DNA from: Bacteroidales bacterium
GTDB lineage: Bacteria; Bacteroidota; Bacteroidia; Bacteroidales; UBA932
DNA: 35,224 bases
Assembly (NCBI GenBank): GCA_017513445.1
Contig: JAFXFS010000017.1
Span: forward strand, 1-35,224
Direction: 5' to 3'
Part shown: positions 16,304 to 24,660 of the stretch, one piece after another
How the letters are laid out: every line of letters begins with the position of its first letter
Numbering within the stretch: the stretch's first letter is position 1
The notes under the pieces: generated by a model
Told to the model about the DNA's origin: nothing
Database searches by the model: none
The model's input: only the letters and a program-made list of their open reading frames with translations
Program-made: the position numbers and the translations under genes

Positions 16304-18817
16304 ATGAAAATTGCACGTCTTTTTATTGTTGGAATATTGCTGGCTCTACCATTCATAGCGTATTCACAAAATGTAAATACTAATGTAGTTGTAGATTATG
16401 ATAACCCTCGTATGTATACTGTAGGGGGTGTTTCTATTTCTGGATTGAAATATACTGAAGATTACAAGATTTTAGGTCTTATCGGACTTAATAAGGGAGA
16501 TCAGATTATGATTCCCGGAGAGGATATCTCCTCGATCCAAAAGAGAATATCTGCACAAAAACGCTTTGCTACAGTTGCAATTCAAATTGATTCAGTAGTT
16601 CCAAAAGATACAGTTTATCTAACTTTCAATATAACAGAACGCCCGAGAGTATCTAAATTCTCATTTGCTGGTGTTAAAAATAGCGAAAGAGATGATTTGG
16701 AGGAGAAGTTGAATCTTCGTAAAGGTAGAGAGTTGTCAGAGTATTTCGAAGAGACTACAAAATCAATAATTAACGAATACTACCACGAGAAGGGTTATTT
16801 GAACTCAGAAGTTGTTATTGAACGTAAACAGGACTCTTTAATCAAGAATGCTGTACAGGTAACATTCAATGTAAATAAAGGTACTAAGGTTAAAATTAAA
16901 GAGATTACATATAGTGGTATCGGCGATATATCAGTTTATAAACTTGATAAATCAATGAAGAAAACCAAAGCTAAAAAGTGGTATAACATATTCAATTCCA
17001 AGAAGTTTAATGAAGAGGAATACGAGAATGATAAGCAAAATCTTATCGATGTATTCCACGAATTGGGATATCGTGATGCCAGAATTGTAAAGGATTCAAT
17101 CTACTATATTGATCCAGCTAATATGGGTATTCACTTTACAATTGATAAGGGAAAACAATACTACTTCAGAAATATCACTTGGACAGGTAATTCAGTCTAT
17201 ACCGGAGAGAATCTTAATAGTGTCCTTATGATTAACAAAGGTGATATCTATGATGTTGTAACAATGGATAAGAGATTGTATGGTGGCGGAAAGCAGAATG
17301 AGATCTCTATTGCACAACTATACAGAGATCAAGGATATCTCTTCTTCAATGTCGTTCCTGTTGAATTAAAGGTTGAGGGAGACTCTGTGGATGTTGAAAT
17401 GAGAATGGTTGAGGGTAAGCCGGCAACATTCAATAATATCATCATTAACGGAAATAATATTACCAATGAGAAGGTTGTAAGAAGGGCTGTATTTACCCGT
17501 CCTGGTTATCTGTATAGACAGACAGATTTTGAGCGTTCAGTTAGAGAAATTGCCTCTATGGGACACTTCAACCAAGAGAAAGCAGCATCTGAAGAGGGAT
17601 GGAGTTTGATTCCTAACCCTATGAATAATACTGTTGATATCTCGTATAATGTTGAGGAACAGCCAAATAGCCAGTTGGAACTTTCCGGTGGTTGGGGTGC
17701 TGATATGTTCGTGGGTACTGTGGGTGTGAGTTTCAATAACTTCTCTACATCAAATTTCAGAAACAAAGAGGCCTGGCGTCCGGTACCATTAGGAGACTCA
17801 CAACAGTTGGCCTTCAGATTCCAGACTAATGGTAAATACTATACTGCACTTACTGCAAGTTTCCTTGAGCCTTGGCTATATGGTAAGAAACCAACTTCAT
17901 TGAGTGTTTCTGCATACTATACAAAACAGACAAACTCGTATATGTCTTACTATTATAATATTCTTAATAGTGATGAATATATGGAGGTATATGGTGCTTC
18001 AGTTGGTATTGGTACACGTTTGAAATGGCCAGACAACTACTTTGTACTATACAATTCGTTGGGATGGCAAAGTTACAGACTTAAAGATTGGAACTATAAC
18101 TTCCTATTTAATACAGGTGTATCACACAACTTAAGCTGGACATTTAACCTGGCAAGAAATAATACTGACCAACAGGTTTATCCTCGTCAGGGTATTGATA
18201 TGAACCTTTCACTTCAGATTACGCCTCCATACTCTGCATTCAGAGGTGATGATGTAGATTATAAGTCTATGTCAGATGAGGATAGATACAGATGGATTGA
18301 GTATCATAAGTGGAGTGGAAAGATTGCGGTCTTTACAAAACTTGTAGGAGACCTTGTGCTTATGACAAGAGCTCAATTCGGTTACTTGGGTTATTATAAC
18401 CGAGATTTGGGCTACTCACCGTTTGAGGGATTCCTTGTCGGAGGTGACGGTATGTCGGGTTATAGTACATACGGCTCTGAGGTTATCTCTCTTAGAGGTT
18501 ATGACAATTACTCGCTAACTCCAGTTGTTGATGGAGCTTATGCTGGTAATGTTTATGATAAGTTTACATTGGAATTGCGTTATCCTGTGATATTGCAACC
18601 ATCATCAACCATCTATGCTTTGGTATTCCTGGAAGGTGGTAACTGTTGGGCGGATATCAGAGATTTCAACCCATTCGAAATCAAGAGATCTGCAGGTATA
18701 GGTCTTCGCGTAATGCTTCCTGTTGTAGGTTTGTTGGGTGTTGACTGGGGTTATGGTTTCGATAGTACAGACGACAGTAAGAGTCAATTCCACTTTGTTA
18801 TTGGTCAACAATTTTAA
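16304..18817 (+). CDS. bamA: Outer-membrane protein assembly factor BamA
   Basis: This 837-residue outer-membrane protein is the central BAM subunit that folds beta-barrels into the outer membrane. A signal peptide (MKIARLFIVGILLALPFIAYSQ) is followed by tandem POTRA domains (about 35-420; pieces such as VSKFSFAGVKNSERDDLEE and YYFRNITWTGNSVYTGENL). A C-terminal 16-stranded Omp85 barrel follows (about 450-837). LRGYDNYSL belongs to the conserved VRGF-like loop 6 motif. The protein ends in Phe (VIGQQF), the usual beta-signal. The open frame extends back into uppS from 16151, but the signal peptide fixes the start at 16304. Two Skp genes follow immediately. Confidence 0.95.
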   Translation: MKIARLFIVGILLALPFIAYSQNVNTNVVVDYDNPRMYTVGGVSISGLKYTEDYKILGLIGLNKGDQIMIPGEDISSIQKRISAQKRFATVAIQIDSVVPKDTVYLTFNITERPRVSKFSFAGVKNSERDDLEEKLNLRKGRELSEYFEETTKSIINEYYHEKGYLNSEVVIERKQDSLIKNAVQVTFNVNKGTKVKIKEITYSGIGDISVYKLDKSMKKTKAKKWYNIFNSKKFNEEEYENDKQNLIDVFHELGYRDARIVKDSIYYIDPANMGIHFTIDKGKQYYFRNITWTGNSVYTGENLNSVLMINKGDIYDVVTMDKRLYGGGKQNEISIAQLYRDQGYLFFNVVPVELKVEGDSVDVEMRMVEGKPATFNNIIINGNNITNEKVVRRAVFTRPGYLYRQTDFERSVREIASMGHFNQEKAASEEGWSLIPNPMNNTVDISYNVEEQPNSQLELSGGWGADMFVGTVGVSFNNFSTSNFRNKEAWRPVPLGDSQQLAFRFQTNGKYYTALTASFLEPWLYGKKPTSLSVSAYYTKQTNSYMSYYYNILNSDEYMEVYGASVGIGTRLKWPDNYFVLYNSLGWQSYRLKDWNYNFLFNTGVSHNLSWTFNLARNNTDQQVYPRQGIDMNLSLQITPPYSAFRGDDVDYKSMSDEDRYRWIEYHKWSGKIAVFTKLVGDLVLMTRAQFGYLGYYNRDLGYSPFEGFLVGGDGMSGYSTYGSEVISLRGYDNYSLTPVVDGAYAGNVYDKFTLELRYPVILQPSSTIYALVFLEGGNCWADIRDFNPFEIKRSAGIGLRVMLPVVGLLGVDWGYGFDSTDDSKSQFHFVIGQQF

Positions 18818-18828
18818 TGAAAGTTACT

Positions 18829-19338
18829 ATGAAACGTTTTTTATTAATTATTACAATTGCATTCAGCACAGTATGCTTTGCTAATGCACAAAAAATTGGC
18901 TATTTGAATAGTGAAAATATTTTGAATCAAATACCTGAATATGTAATTGCAACTCAAAATTTGGATGAATTAGCTGATAGCTATAAATCATTGATTGAAG
19001 TTGAATTAGGTAAGGTTGATAAACTTTATAGAAATTATCAAAACAACAAATCATACTACACTGCGTCGCAGAAACAGTCAAAAGAGAATCAAATTATAGA
19101 GGCAGAAAGAGCTGTTAAAGAGATGCAGGATGAGTATTTTGGAGAGGGTGGTGTTATGGCTCAGAAATCTGAACAACTATTAGGTCCAATCAGAGAGAGA
19201 GTTCAAGCTGCTATTGATACAGTATCTAAACAGAGAGGTTATCAATTGGTTATAGACCTTGCGGTTGTAACCGGGGTTGTATATCTTGATGATTCTCAAA
19301 GTTTGGATAATGAAGTGCTTAAAATCCTTAAACAATAA
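18829..19338 (+). CDS. Skp/OmpH periplasmic chaperone 1
   Basis: This 169-residue periplasmic chaperone has a signal peptide (MKRFLLIITIAFSTVCFANA, cut before QKIGYLN). The IGYLNSENILNQIPEY start is typical of OmpH proteins. A coiled coil follows (about 45-110), and a beta end with YQLVIDLAVVTGVVYLDDSQSLDNEVL closes it. It should shield unfolded outer-membrane proteins on their way to BamA. The bamA stop TAATG overlaps an ATG at 18817 that would add four residues (MKVT). Both starts are possible; 18829 gives a cleaner signal peptide. It is cotranscribed with bamA. Confidence 0.88.
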   Translation: MKRFLLIITIAFSTVCFANAQKIGYLNSENILNQIPEYVIATQNLDELADSYKSLIEVELGKVDKLYRNYQNNKSYYTASQKQSKENQIIEAERAVKEMQDEYFGEGGVMAQKSEQLLGPIRERVQAAIDTVSKQRGYQLVIDLAVVTGVVYLDDSQSLDNEVLKILKQ

Positions 19339-19342
19339 TAAA

Positions 19343-19906
19343 ATGAAAAAAATCGCGACACTATTTTCAATCGCTTTTGCCTTTGTGGCAATGTCAGCTT
19401 CTGCTCAACAATATAAGTTTGCGCAGATCAATTCACAAGAGTTGGTTATGTTAATGTCTGAAATGGACTCAGCTAGAGTTAAATTGCAGGCATATCAAAT
19501 GGAATTGACTGAAACTATGGAGGCAATGCAGACTGAATACAATACTCTATTAAACGAGTATCAACAAAAACAAGCTACTTGGGGACAAGCCAAGAGAGAA
19601 TCAAAAGAGCAACAAATACAAGATATCGTTAGAAGACTTGAAGAGTTCAATGTTTCAGCTCAAAATGAGATGCAACAAATGCAACAAGTTTATATGGGTC
19701 CTGTATATCAAAAAGCTCAAGAGGCAATTACAAAAGTAGCTAAAGAGAATGGCTTTACATATGTATTCGACATTTCAGCAGGTCCACTTTTGTACTTCGA
19801 TGAAGCTGTAACAACAAACTTGCTTCCTTTAGCAAAAGCTGAATTGGGAATTCCTGCAGAGAAAGTTGCCCCAACACAACTTCCAGTAGAGGGTCAAGCA
19901 GAGTAA
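19343..19906 (+). CDS. Skp/OmpH periplasmic chaperone 2
   Basis: This 187-residue paralogue of the preceding gene has a signal peptide ending SASAQQ. It then has FAQINSQELVMLMSEMDSARV, and a glutamine-rich coiled coil (about 40-115, many QM/EM repeats). The closing beta segment is GFTYVFDISAGPLLYFDEAVTTNLLPLAKAEL, with a short proline/glutamate tail. It starts 5 bases after the stop of the first copy. The tandem bamA-skp-skp order is common in Bacteroidetes and usually continues into murI. Here korA, korB and gdhA intervene. The frame from 19277 overlaps the upstream gene and is not used. Confidence 0.88.
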   Translation: MKKIATLFSIAFAFVAMSASAQQYKFAQINSQELVMLMSEMDSARVKLQAYQMELTETMEAMQTEYNTLLNEYQQKQATWGQAKRESKEQQIQDIVRRLEEFNVSAQNEMQQMQQVYMGPVYQKAQEAITKVAKENGFTYVFDISAGPLLYFDEAVTTNLLPLAKAELGIPAEKVAPTQLPVEGQAE

Positions 19907-19927
19907 TTAGACATTTTAACTATAAAG

Positions 19928-20032
19928 AAGCTGAATAAAAAGTATATTTTGTAGTTACGCTCGTTTTATCGGGCTTCGTAAACCTAAAATACATCTTTTT
20001 ATTCAACCTCCAAATAAAACGGGGATGACAAA
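19928..20032 (+). repeat. Dispersed palindromic element, copy 2
   Basis: It is the inverted, diverged counterpart of 146-288, shorter by the central arm. GAATAAAAAG...GTTACG pairs with CGTAAACC...CTTTTTATTC across a loop around CTCGTTTTATCGGG, so the transcript would form a long hairpin of roughly 75 bases. It ends with AAAACGGGGATGACA, the first arm of the terminator that follows. It lies in the gap after the second skp gene and holds no gene. Confidence 0.75.
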
Positions 20033-20056
20033 TTTTTTTAGCCATCCCCGTTTTTT
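20016..20056 (+). terminator. Strong intrinsic terminator after the bamA-skp-skp operon
   Basis: AAAACGGGGATG (20016-20027) pairs perfectly over 12 bp with CATCCCCGTTTT (20043-20054) around a 15-nt loop that itself contains a T run. It is followed by TT. It fuses with the palindromic element directly upstream. Confidence 0.8.
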
Positions 20057-20132
20057 ATTGTTATGGTTTATAACTTTTAATATATGTTGAAAAATAAATT
20101 ATGAATTTATTACAAACTATAGAAATATTGGT

Positions 20133-20140
20133 TATATTTG
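20133..20140 (+). promoter_or_regulatory. Candidate -7 box TATATTTG for korAB
   Basis: It is an exact TAnnTTTG match 45 bases before the korA ATG, in a very AT-rich leader. No clear -33 motif. Confidence 0.5.
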
Positions 20141-20185
20141 TTTGATAAATTCTATATGTAAATTATAAATTTAAAGTTTATAGAT

Positions 20186-22018
20186 ATGCAACACAAAATT
20201 ATTGAGACAGAGGATGTTGTTATTCGTTTCGCCGGAGACTCGGGAGATGGTATGCAATTAACAGGAACTCTGTTCGCAGATGCTTCTGCACTCTACGGAA
20301 ATGAAATCTCAACATTTCCAGACTACCCTGCTGAGATTCGTGCCCCACAAGGTACTGTTTCTGGTGTTTCAGGTTTCCAAGTTCATATTGGAAGTGTGAA
20401 AATCAATACACCTGGAGACTTTTGCGATGTATTGGTAGCAATGAATCCTGCAGCTTTAAAAGCAAATGTGAAATGGGCTAAACCTACAGCTACAATTATT
20501 GTTGATGCTGATACTTTCGATGAGAAGGGTATCCAGAGAGCAGGTTATGCCACTCAAGACCCAATTGCTGAACTTAATATTCAAGATCGTAATCTGATCC
20601 TTGCTCCTATTACAACATTGACAAAAGAGAGTTTGAAAGATAGTGGTCTGGATAATAAATCTATTCTTCGTTGTAAGAATATGTTCACACTTGGTATGTG
20701 TTTCTTTATCTTCAACAAGTCTTTAGATTATACTTACGAGTATCTTGAGAAGAAATTTAAAAAGAAACCGAATCTTATTGCCCCTAATAAAAAGGTGCTA
20801 TTTGATGGTTACAACTATGCAAGCAATATTCACGCAATTGCTGATACCTATTTAGTTGAACCGGCAAAACAAGAGAAGGGTACATATAGAAATATCAATG
20901 GTAACCAAGCAACTGCTTGGGGACTTTTGGCTGCATCTGAAAAGAGTGGTCTTCCTCTATTCTGCGGTTCATATCCAATTACTCCAGCTACAGCGATTTT
21001 GGAAGAGTTGGCTATTTACAAGAATTTGGGAGCTAAAACTGTTCAGGCAGAGGATGAGATTGCAGGTATTTGTACAGCAATTGGTGCTGCATATGCCGGT
21101 AATCTTGCAGTAACAACAACTTCAGGTCCAGGTCTATCATTGAAATCAGAGGCACTTGGCCTAGCACAAATTACAGAACTTCCATTGGTAATTGTTGATG
21201 TTCAACGAAGCGGTCCTTCAACAGGTATCCCTACAAAGACTGAACAAACTGACCTTAACCAGGCGCTTTATGGTAGAAATGGTGAATGTCCGATTGCTGT
21301 TATTGCATCACACTCTCCATCTCACTGTTTTGATGCTGCTTTCTATGCTGCTAAATATGCAGTTGAACATATGATGCCTGTAATTCTATTGTCAGAGGGA
21401 TTTTTGGGTAATGGCTCAGAACCTTGGAAAATTCCATCAATGAAGGATTATCCTGAAATTATTCCTCCTGTAATCAAGAGTTCTGAGGGTGCTTTCCAAC
21501 CTTATCAAAGAGATCCTGAGACTTTTGCTCGTAAATGGGCACTTCCAGGTACTGCAGGTTTGGAACATAGAGTTGGTGGTTTGGAAAAGAATACTGCAGG
21601 TGTAATATCATCTGATCCTCAAAATCACGAAAAAATGTGTGCTGAAAGAGCTGAAAAAGTGTCTCGTTTAGCGAACTATATTCCTGATATTCAGGTTATT
21701 GGAGAAGAATCTGGTGAAGTCCTTGTTGTTGGTTGGGGTGGTACTTTTGGCCATCTTTTCACAGCAGTTTCTACTCTACAAGCAGAGGGTAAGAGTGTCT
21801 CACTTGCGCACTTTGATTTCATCAATCCGCTTCCTAAAAATAGTGCGGAGGTATTCTCTAAATTTAAGAAAATTATTGTTTGTGAGTTGAATAGCGGTCA
21901 ATTTGCTGATTATCTAAGAGCTAAATTGCCACAATTCAAATATGAACAACTAAATAAAGTTCAAGGTCAACCATTCATCGTTAAAGAGGTGATTGATGCA
22001 GTTAATAACATCCTTTAG
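20186..22018 (+). CDS. korA: 2-oxoglutarate:ferredoxin oxidoreductase, alpha (gamma-alpha fused) subunit
   Basis: This 610-residue cytosolic subunit works with KorB to interconvert 2-oxoglutarate + CoA and succinyl-CoA + CO2 using ferredoxin. The N-terminal gamma domain (about 1-190) starts with VVIRFAGDSGDGMQLTG and contains YPAEIRAPQGTVSGVSGFQVH. The pyrimidine-binding alpha part (about 225-610) has AYAGNLAVTTTSGPGLSLKSEA, with GSYPITPAT before it. The C-terminus carries GWGGTFG and the transketolase-C-like fold. This fused layout is usual for two-subunit KGOR of anaerobes and Bacteroidetes. Related 2-oxoacid oxidoreductases share the fold, so the substrate is inferred from the family and from gdhA next door. 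It is followed by korB after 11 bases. Confidence 0.9.
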   Translation: MQHKIIETEDVVIRFAGDSGDGMQLTGTLFADASALYGNEISTFPDYPAEIRAPQGTVSGVSGFQVHIGSVKINTPGDFCDVLVAMNPAALKANVKWAKPTATIIVDADTFDEKGIQRAGYATQDPIAELNIQDRNLILAPITTLTKESLKDSGLDNKSILRCKNMFTLGMCFFIFNKSLDYTYEYLEKKFKKKPNLIAPNKKVLFDGYNYASNIHAIADTYLVEPAKQEKGTYRNINGNQATAWGLLAASEKSGLPLFCGSYPITPATAILEELAIYKNLGAKTVQAEDEIAGICTAIGAAYAGNLAVTTTSGPGLSLKSEALGLAQITELPLVIVDVQRSGPSTGIPTKTEQTDLNQALYGRNGECPIAVIASHSPSHCFDAAFYAAKYAVEHMMPVILLSEGFLGNGSEPWKIPSMKDYPEIIPPVIKSSEGAFQPYQRDPETFARKWALPGTAGLEHRVGGLEKNTAGVISSDPQNHEKMCAERAEKVSRLANYIPDIQVIGEESGEVLVVGWGGTFGHLFTAVSTLQAEGKSVSLAHFDFINPLPKNSAEVFSKFKKIIVCELNSGQFADYLRAKLPQFKYEQLNKVQGQPFIVKEVIDAVNNIL

Positions 22019-22029
22019 AATTAAACACT

Positions 22030-23046
22030 ATGAAATATACAGCACAAGATTTTAAGAGTAATCAAGAGGTTAGATGGTGCCCAGGTTGTGGTGACCACGC
22101 AGTTATTTCTTCATTACACAGAGCTTTGCCGGATGTTTGCGAACAATTAGGCCTATCAAAAGAGAATTTAGTAGTTGTATCAGGTATCGGATGTTCTTCT
22201 CGTCTTCCATACTATATGAATACATTTGGATTCCACAGTATTCACGGTAGAGCAACTGCAATTTCTACAGGTATTAAAGTTGCTAATCCTGATCTATCAG
22301 TTTGGCAAGCAACAGGAGATGGTGACTCAATGGCTATTGGTGGTAACCACTTCATTCACGCAATAAGAAGAAATGTGGATTTGAACATTATTCTTTTCAA
22401 TAACCAGATTTATGGTTTGACAAAAGGACAATACTCTCCAACATCTAAATTGGGAGCAATTACTAAAACATCTCCATACGGAACAGTTGAACGTCCATTT
22501 ACACCTGGAGCTTTAGTACTTGGTGCAAGAGGAACATTCTTCGCAAGAAGTCTTGACTCTGAAATTAAATTAAACCAAGAGATTTTTATCGAGGCTGCTA
22601 AGCATAAGGGAACATCTGTAGTTGAGATGTTGGTAAACTGCGTTATTTTCAATGATGGAGCTCACTCAATCATCTCAGATAGGGAGAATCGTGCAGATCG
22701 TACAATTGTCCTAAAACACGGCGAAAAGATGATTTTCGGTAAGAATAAAGATAAAGGTATTATTCTTGATGGACAAGGTCTTAAAGTGGTAACAATAGGT
22801 GAAAATGGTGTTACTGAAGATGATATTCTTGTTCACGATGCACATTGCGAATCTGCCGGTATCCACAATATGCTTGTTGATATGAAATATCCTGATTTCC
22901 CTGTTGCTTTGGGTGTTATCAGAGATGTTAAGGCGGCTACATACGACGAAGCTGTTAAAGATCAAGTTATTGAAGTAACAGGAAAATCAAACATCAAGTC
23001 GGTAGATGAACTTCTTCATAGTGGTGCAACTTGGGAGGTTAAATAA
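22030..23046 (+). CDS. korB: 2-oxoglutarate:ferredoxin oxidoreductase, beta subunit
   Basis: This 338-residue thiamine diphosphate-binding subunit begins with the VRWCPGCGDHAVISSL block (Cys17, Cys20), carries SGIGCSSR (about 51-58), and has the TPP/Mg motif GDGDSMAIGGNHF (97-108) with NNQIYGLTKGQYSPTS (124-139). One iron-sulfur cluster is expected from conserved cysteines, and no ferredoxin-like domain is fused. It pairs with KorA directly upstream. The length fits KorB of two-subunit enzymes. In strict anaerobes it can run in the reductive direction, giving 2-oxoglutarate for glutamate synthesis. The next gene, gdhA, starts 56 bases later. Confidence 0.92.
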   Translation: MKYTAQDFKSNQEVRWCPGCGDHAVISSLHRALPDVCEQLGLSKENLVVVSGIGCSSRLPYYMNTFGFHSIHGRATAISTGIKVANPDLSVWQATGDGDSMAIGGNHFIHAIRRNVDLNIILFNNQIYGLTKGQYSPTSKLGAITKTSPYGTVERPFTPGALVLGARGTFFARSLDSEIKLNQEIFIEAAKHKGTSVVEMLVNCVIFNDGAHSIISDRENRADRTIVLKHGEKMIFGKNKDKGIILDGQGLKVVTIGENGVTEDDILVHDAHCESAGIHNMLVDMKYPDFPVALGVIRDVKAATYDEAVKDQVIEVTGKSNIKSVDELLHSGATWEVK

Positions 23047-23102
23047 TTGAAATTCAATACATTATAATTAAATAACAACACATTTTTTAATCAATATTAT
23101 TT

Positions 23103-24446
23103 ATGAAAGTAACTGAAATAATGGCCTCTCTTGAAAAGAAGTATGGCCATGAAAAAGAGTATCTTCAAGCAGTGCGCGAAGTTCTTGAATCAATTGAAGA
23201 GGTTTACAACCAACATCCTGAGTTTGAAAAAGCTAAGATCGTTGAGAGAATCGTTGAACCAGACCGTATTTTCACTTTCAGAGTGACTTGGGTTGATGAC
23301 AAGGGAGAAGTTCAAACAAACCTTGGTTATAGAGTACAATTCAACTCTGCTATTGGACCTTACAAAGGTGGTCTTCGTTTCCACAAAGCTGTTACACCTT
23401 CAATGTTGAAATTCTTGGGCTTTGAGCAAACTTTCAAAAATGCTCTTACTACTCTTCCAATGGGTGGTGCTAAGGGTGGTTCAGATTTCGATCCAGTAGG
23501 AAAATCTGATGCTGAAATTATGCGTTTCTGCCAAGCATTTATGTGGGAACTTTGGACTTGCATTGGTCCAGATCAAGATATCCCAGCTGGCGACGTAGGT
23601 GTTGGTGGTCGTGAGATTGGTTATCTATACGGTATGTATAAGAAACTTGCTCGTGAATACAACACAGGCGTTCTTACAGGTAAAGGTGGTACTTGGGGTG
23701 GTTCAATCCTTCGTCCAGAAGCAACTGGTTTCGGTGCTCTTTATTTCACTCAACACCTTCTTAAGAAAGCAGGTAAAGATATCGTAGGTAAGACTGTCGC
23801 TCTTTCAGGCTTCGGTAATGTTGCTTGGGGTGCTGCAACTAAAGCTACTGAATTAGGTGCTAAGGTTATCGCTATCTCAGGTCCTGATGGTGTTTGCGAA
23901 ATTCCTAATGGTATTACTAAAGAGATGATCGACTATATGTTGGTTATGCGTGCTTCTAACCGTAATAAAGTTGAAGATATGGCTACTAAATTCCCAGAGG
24001 CAGCTAAGTTTACTCCTGGTAAAAAAGCTTGGAGTGTAAAATGCGACATCGCTCTTCCTTGCGCATTCCAAAATGAGCTTAATGGTGACGATGCTAAAGA
24101 ACTTATCGCTAATGGTACTTGGTGCTGCTGTGAGGTTTCTAATATGGGTTGTACTCCTGAAGCTATCCACGAATTCCAATCACAAGGTATTCTATTTGCC
24201 CCTGGTAAAGCAGTTAATGCAGGTGGTGTAGCTACTTCAGGTCTTGAGATGACTCAAAATGCTTCTCACATCAGCTGGTCAGCTAAAGAGGTTGATGACA
24301 AACTTCACTTCATTATGGAGAGTATCCACGAAGCTTGTGTTAAATTTGGTGCTCGCGAAGATGGCACAATTGACTATGTTAAAGGTGCAAACATCGCTGG
24401 TTTTATGAAAGTAGCTCAAGCTATGTTGGAACAAGGTACAGTATAA
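23103..24446 (+). CDS. gdhA: NADP-type glutamate dehydrogenase
   Basis: This 447-residue hexameric cytosolic enzyme aminates 2-oxoglutarate to L-glutamate. Family motifs are GYRVQFNSAIGPYKGGLRFH (with catalytic-region lysines), LPMGGAKGGSDFDP, PAGDVGVGGREIGYLYG, TGKGGTWGGS and the Rossmann SGFGNVAWGAATKATELGAKV. The C-terminus has GGVATSGLEMTQNASHISWS. Length and motifs are those of the small, biosynthetic NADPH form (GdhA), but coenzyme choice is inferred. Its codon use is strongly biased to a few codons (GCT, CTT, AAA), which suggests high expression. A terminator follows at once. Confidence 0.95.
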   Translation: MKVTEIMASLEKKYGHEKEYLQAVREVLESIEEVYNQHPEFEKAKIVERIVEPDRIFTFRVTWVDDKGEVQTNLGYRVQFNSAIGPYKGGLRFHKAVTPSMLKFLGFEQTFKNALTTLPMGGAKGGSDFDPVGKSDAEIMRFCQAFMWELWTCIGPDQDIPAGDVGVGGREIGYLYGMYKKLAREYNTGVLTGKGGTWGGSILRPEATGFGALYFTQHLLKKAGKDIVGKTVALSGFGNVAWGAATKATELGAKVIAISGPDGVCEIPNGITKEMIDYMLVMRASNRNKVEDMATKFPEAAKFTPGKKAWSVKCDIALPCAFQNELNGDDAKELIANGTWCCCEVSNMGCTPEAIHEFQSQGILFAPGKAVNAGGVATSGLEMTQNASHISWSAKEVDDKLHFIMESIHEACVKFGAREDGTIDYVKGANIAGFMKVAQAMLEQGTV

Positions 24447-24472
24447 TTTAAATTACTATACTTATAATAAAT

Positions 24473-24505
24473 AAGGGAGAACCGCTCAATGGTTCTCCCT
24501 TTTTT
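24473..24505 (+). terminator. Intrinsic terminator after gdhA
   Basis: AAGGGAGAACC (24473-24483) pairs over 11 bp with GGTTCTCCCTT (24491-24501) around a 7-nt loop, then a T run follows. It is a textbook rho-independent terminator 26 bases beyond the gdhA stop. Confidence 0.88.
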
Positions 24506-24512
24506 GTTGTAT

Positions 24513-24605
24513 GTCATTCCCGAGCTTGTCTCGGGAATCTGTCTGTTTCGTCATTCCCGCAAGAAGTTCTATTTTTCGTCATTCCCGAGCTTGTCTCGGG
24601 AATCT
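24513..24605. repeat. REP-like hairpin repeat, two full copies and one degenerate copy
   Basis: A 28-bp unit beginning GTCATTCCCGAG is present at 24513-24540 and 24578-24605 as identical direct copies, with a decayed third (GTCATTCCCG) at 24550. Each full unit is a hairpin: ATTCCCGAG pairs with CTCGGGAAT around CTTGT. It lies between the gdhA terminator and the murI promoter and encodes nothing. GTCATTCCCG-type intergenic repeats are widespread in bacterial genomes. Confidence 0.8.
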
Positions 24606-24638
24606 ATTTCAACGGTTTCTCTTAATTAAATAATTTAT

Positions 24639-24646
24639 TACCTTTG
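24639..24646 (+). promoter_or_regulatory. Candidate -7 box TACCTTTG for murI
   Basis: It is an exact TAnnTTTG match, 14 bases before the murI ATG at 24661. The TTG codon at 24655 that would extend the reading frame by two residues is not needed. Confidence 0.5.
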
Positions 24647-24660
24647 TAAAAAGGTTGAAT

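Noticed and set aside
24513-24605. Direct repeats that could look like a small CRISPR array
   Set aside because: Only two full units, each a self-complementary hairpin, with a decayed third and unequal spacers. No cas genes nearby.
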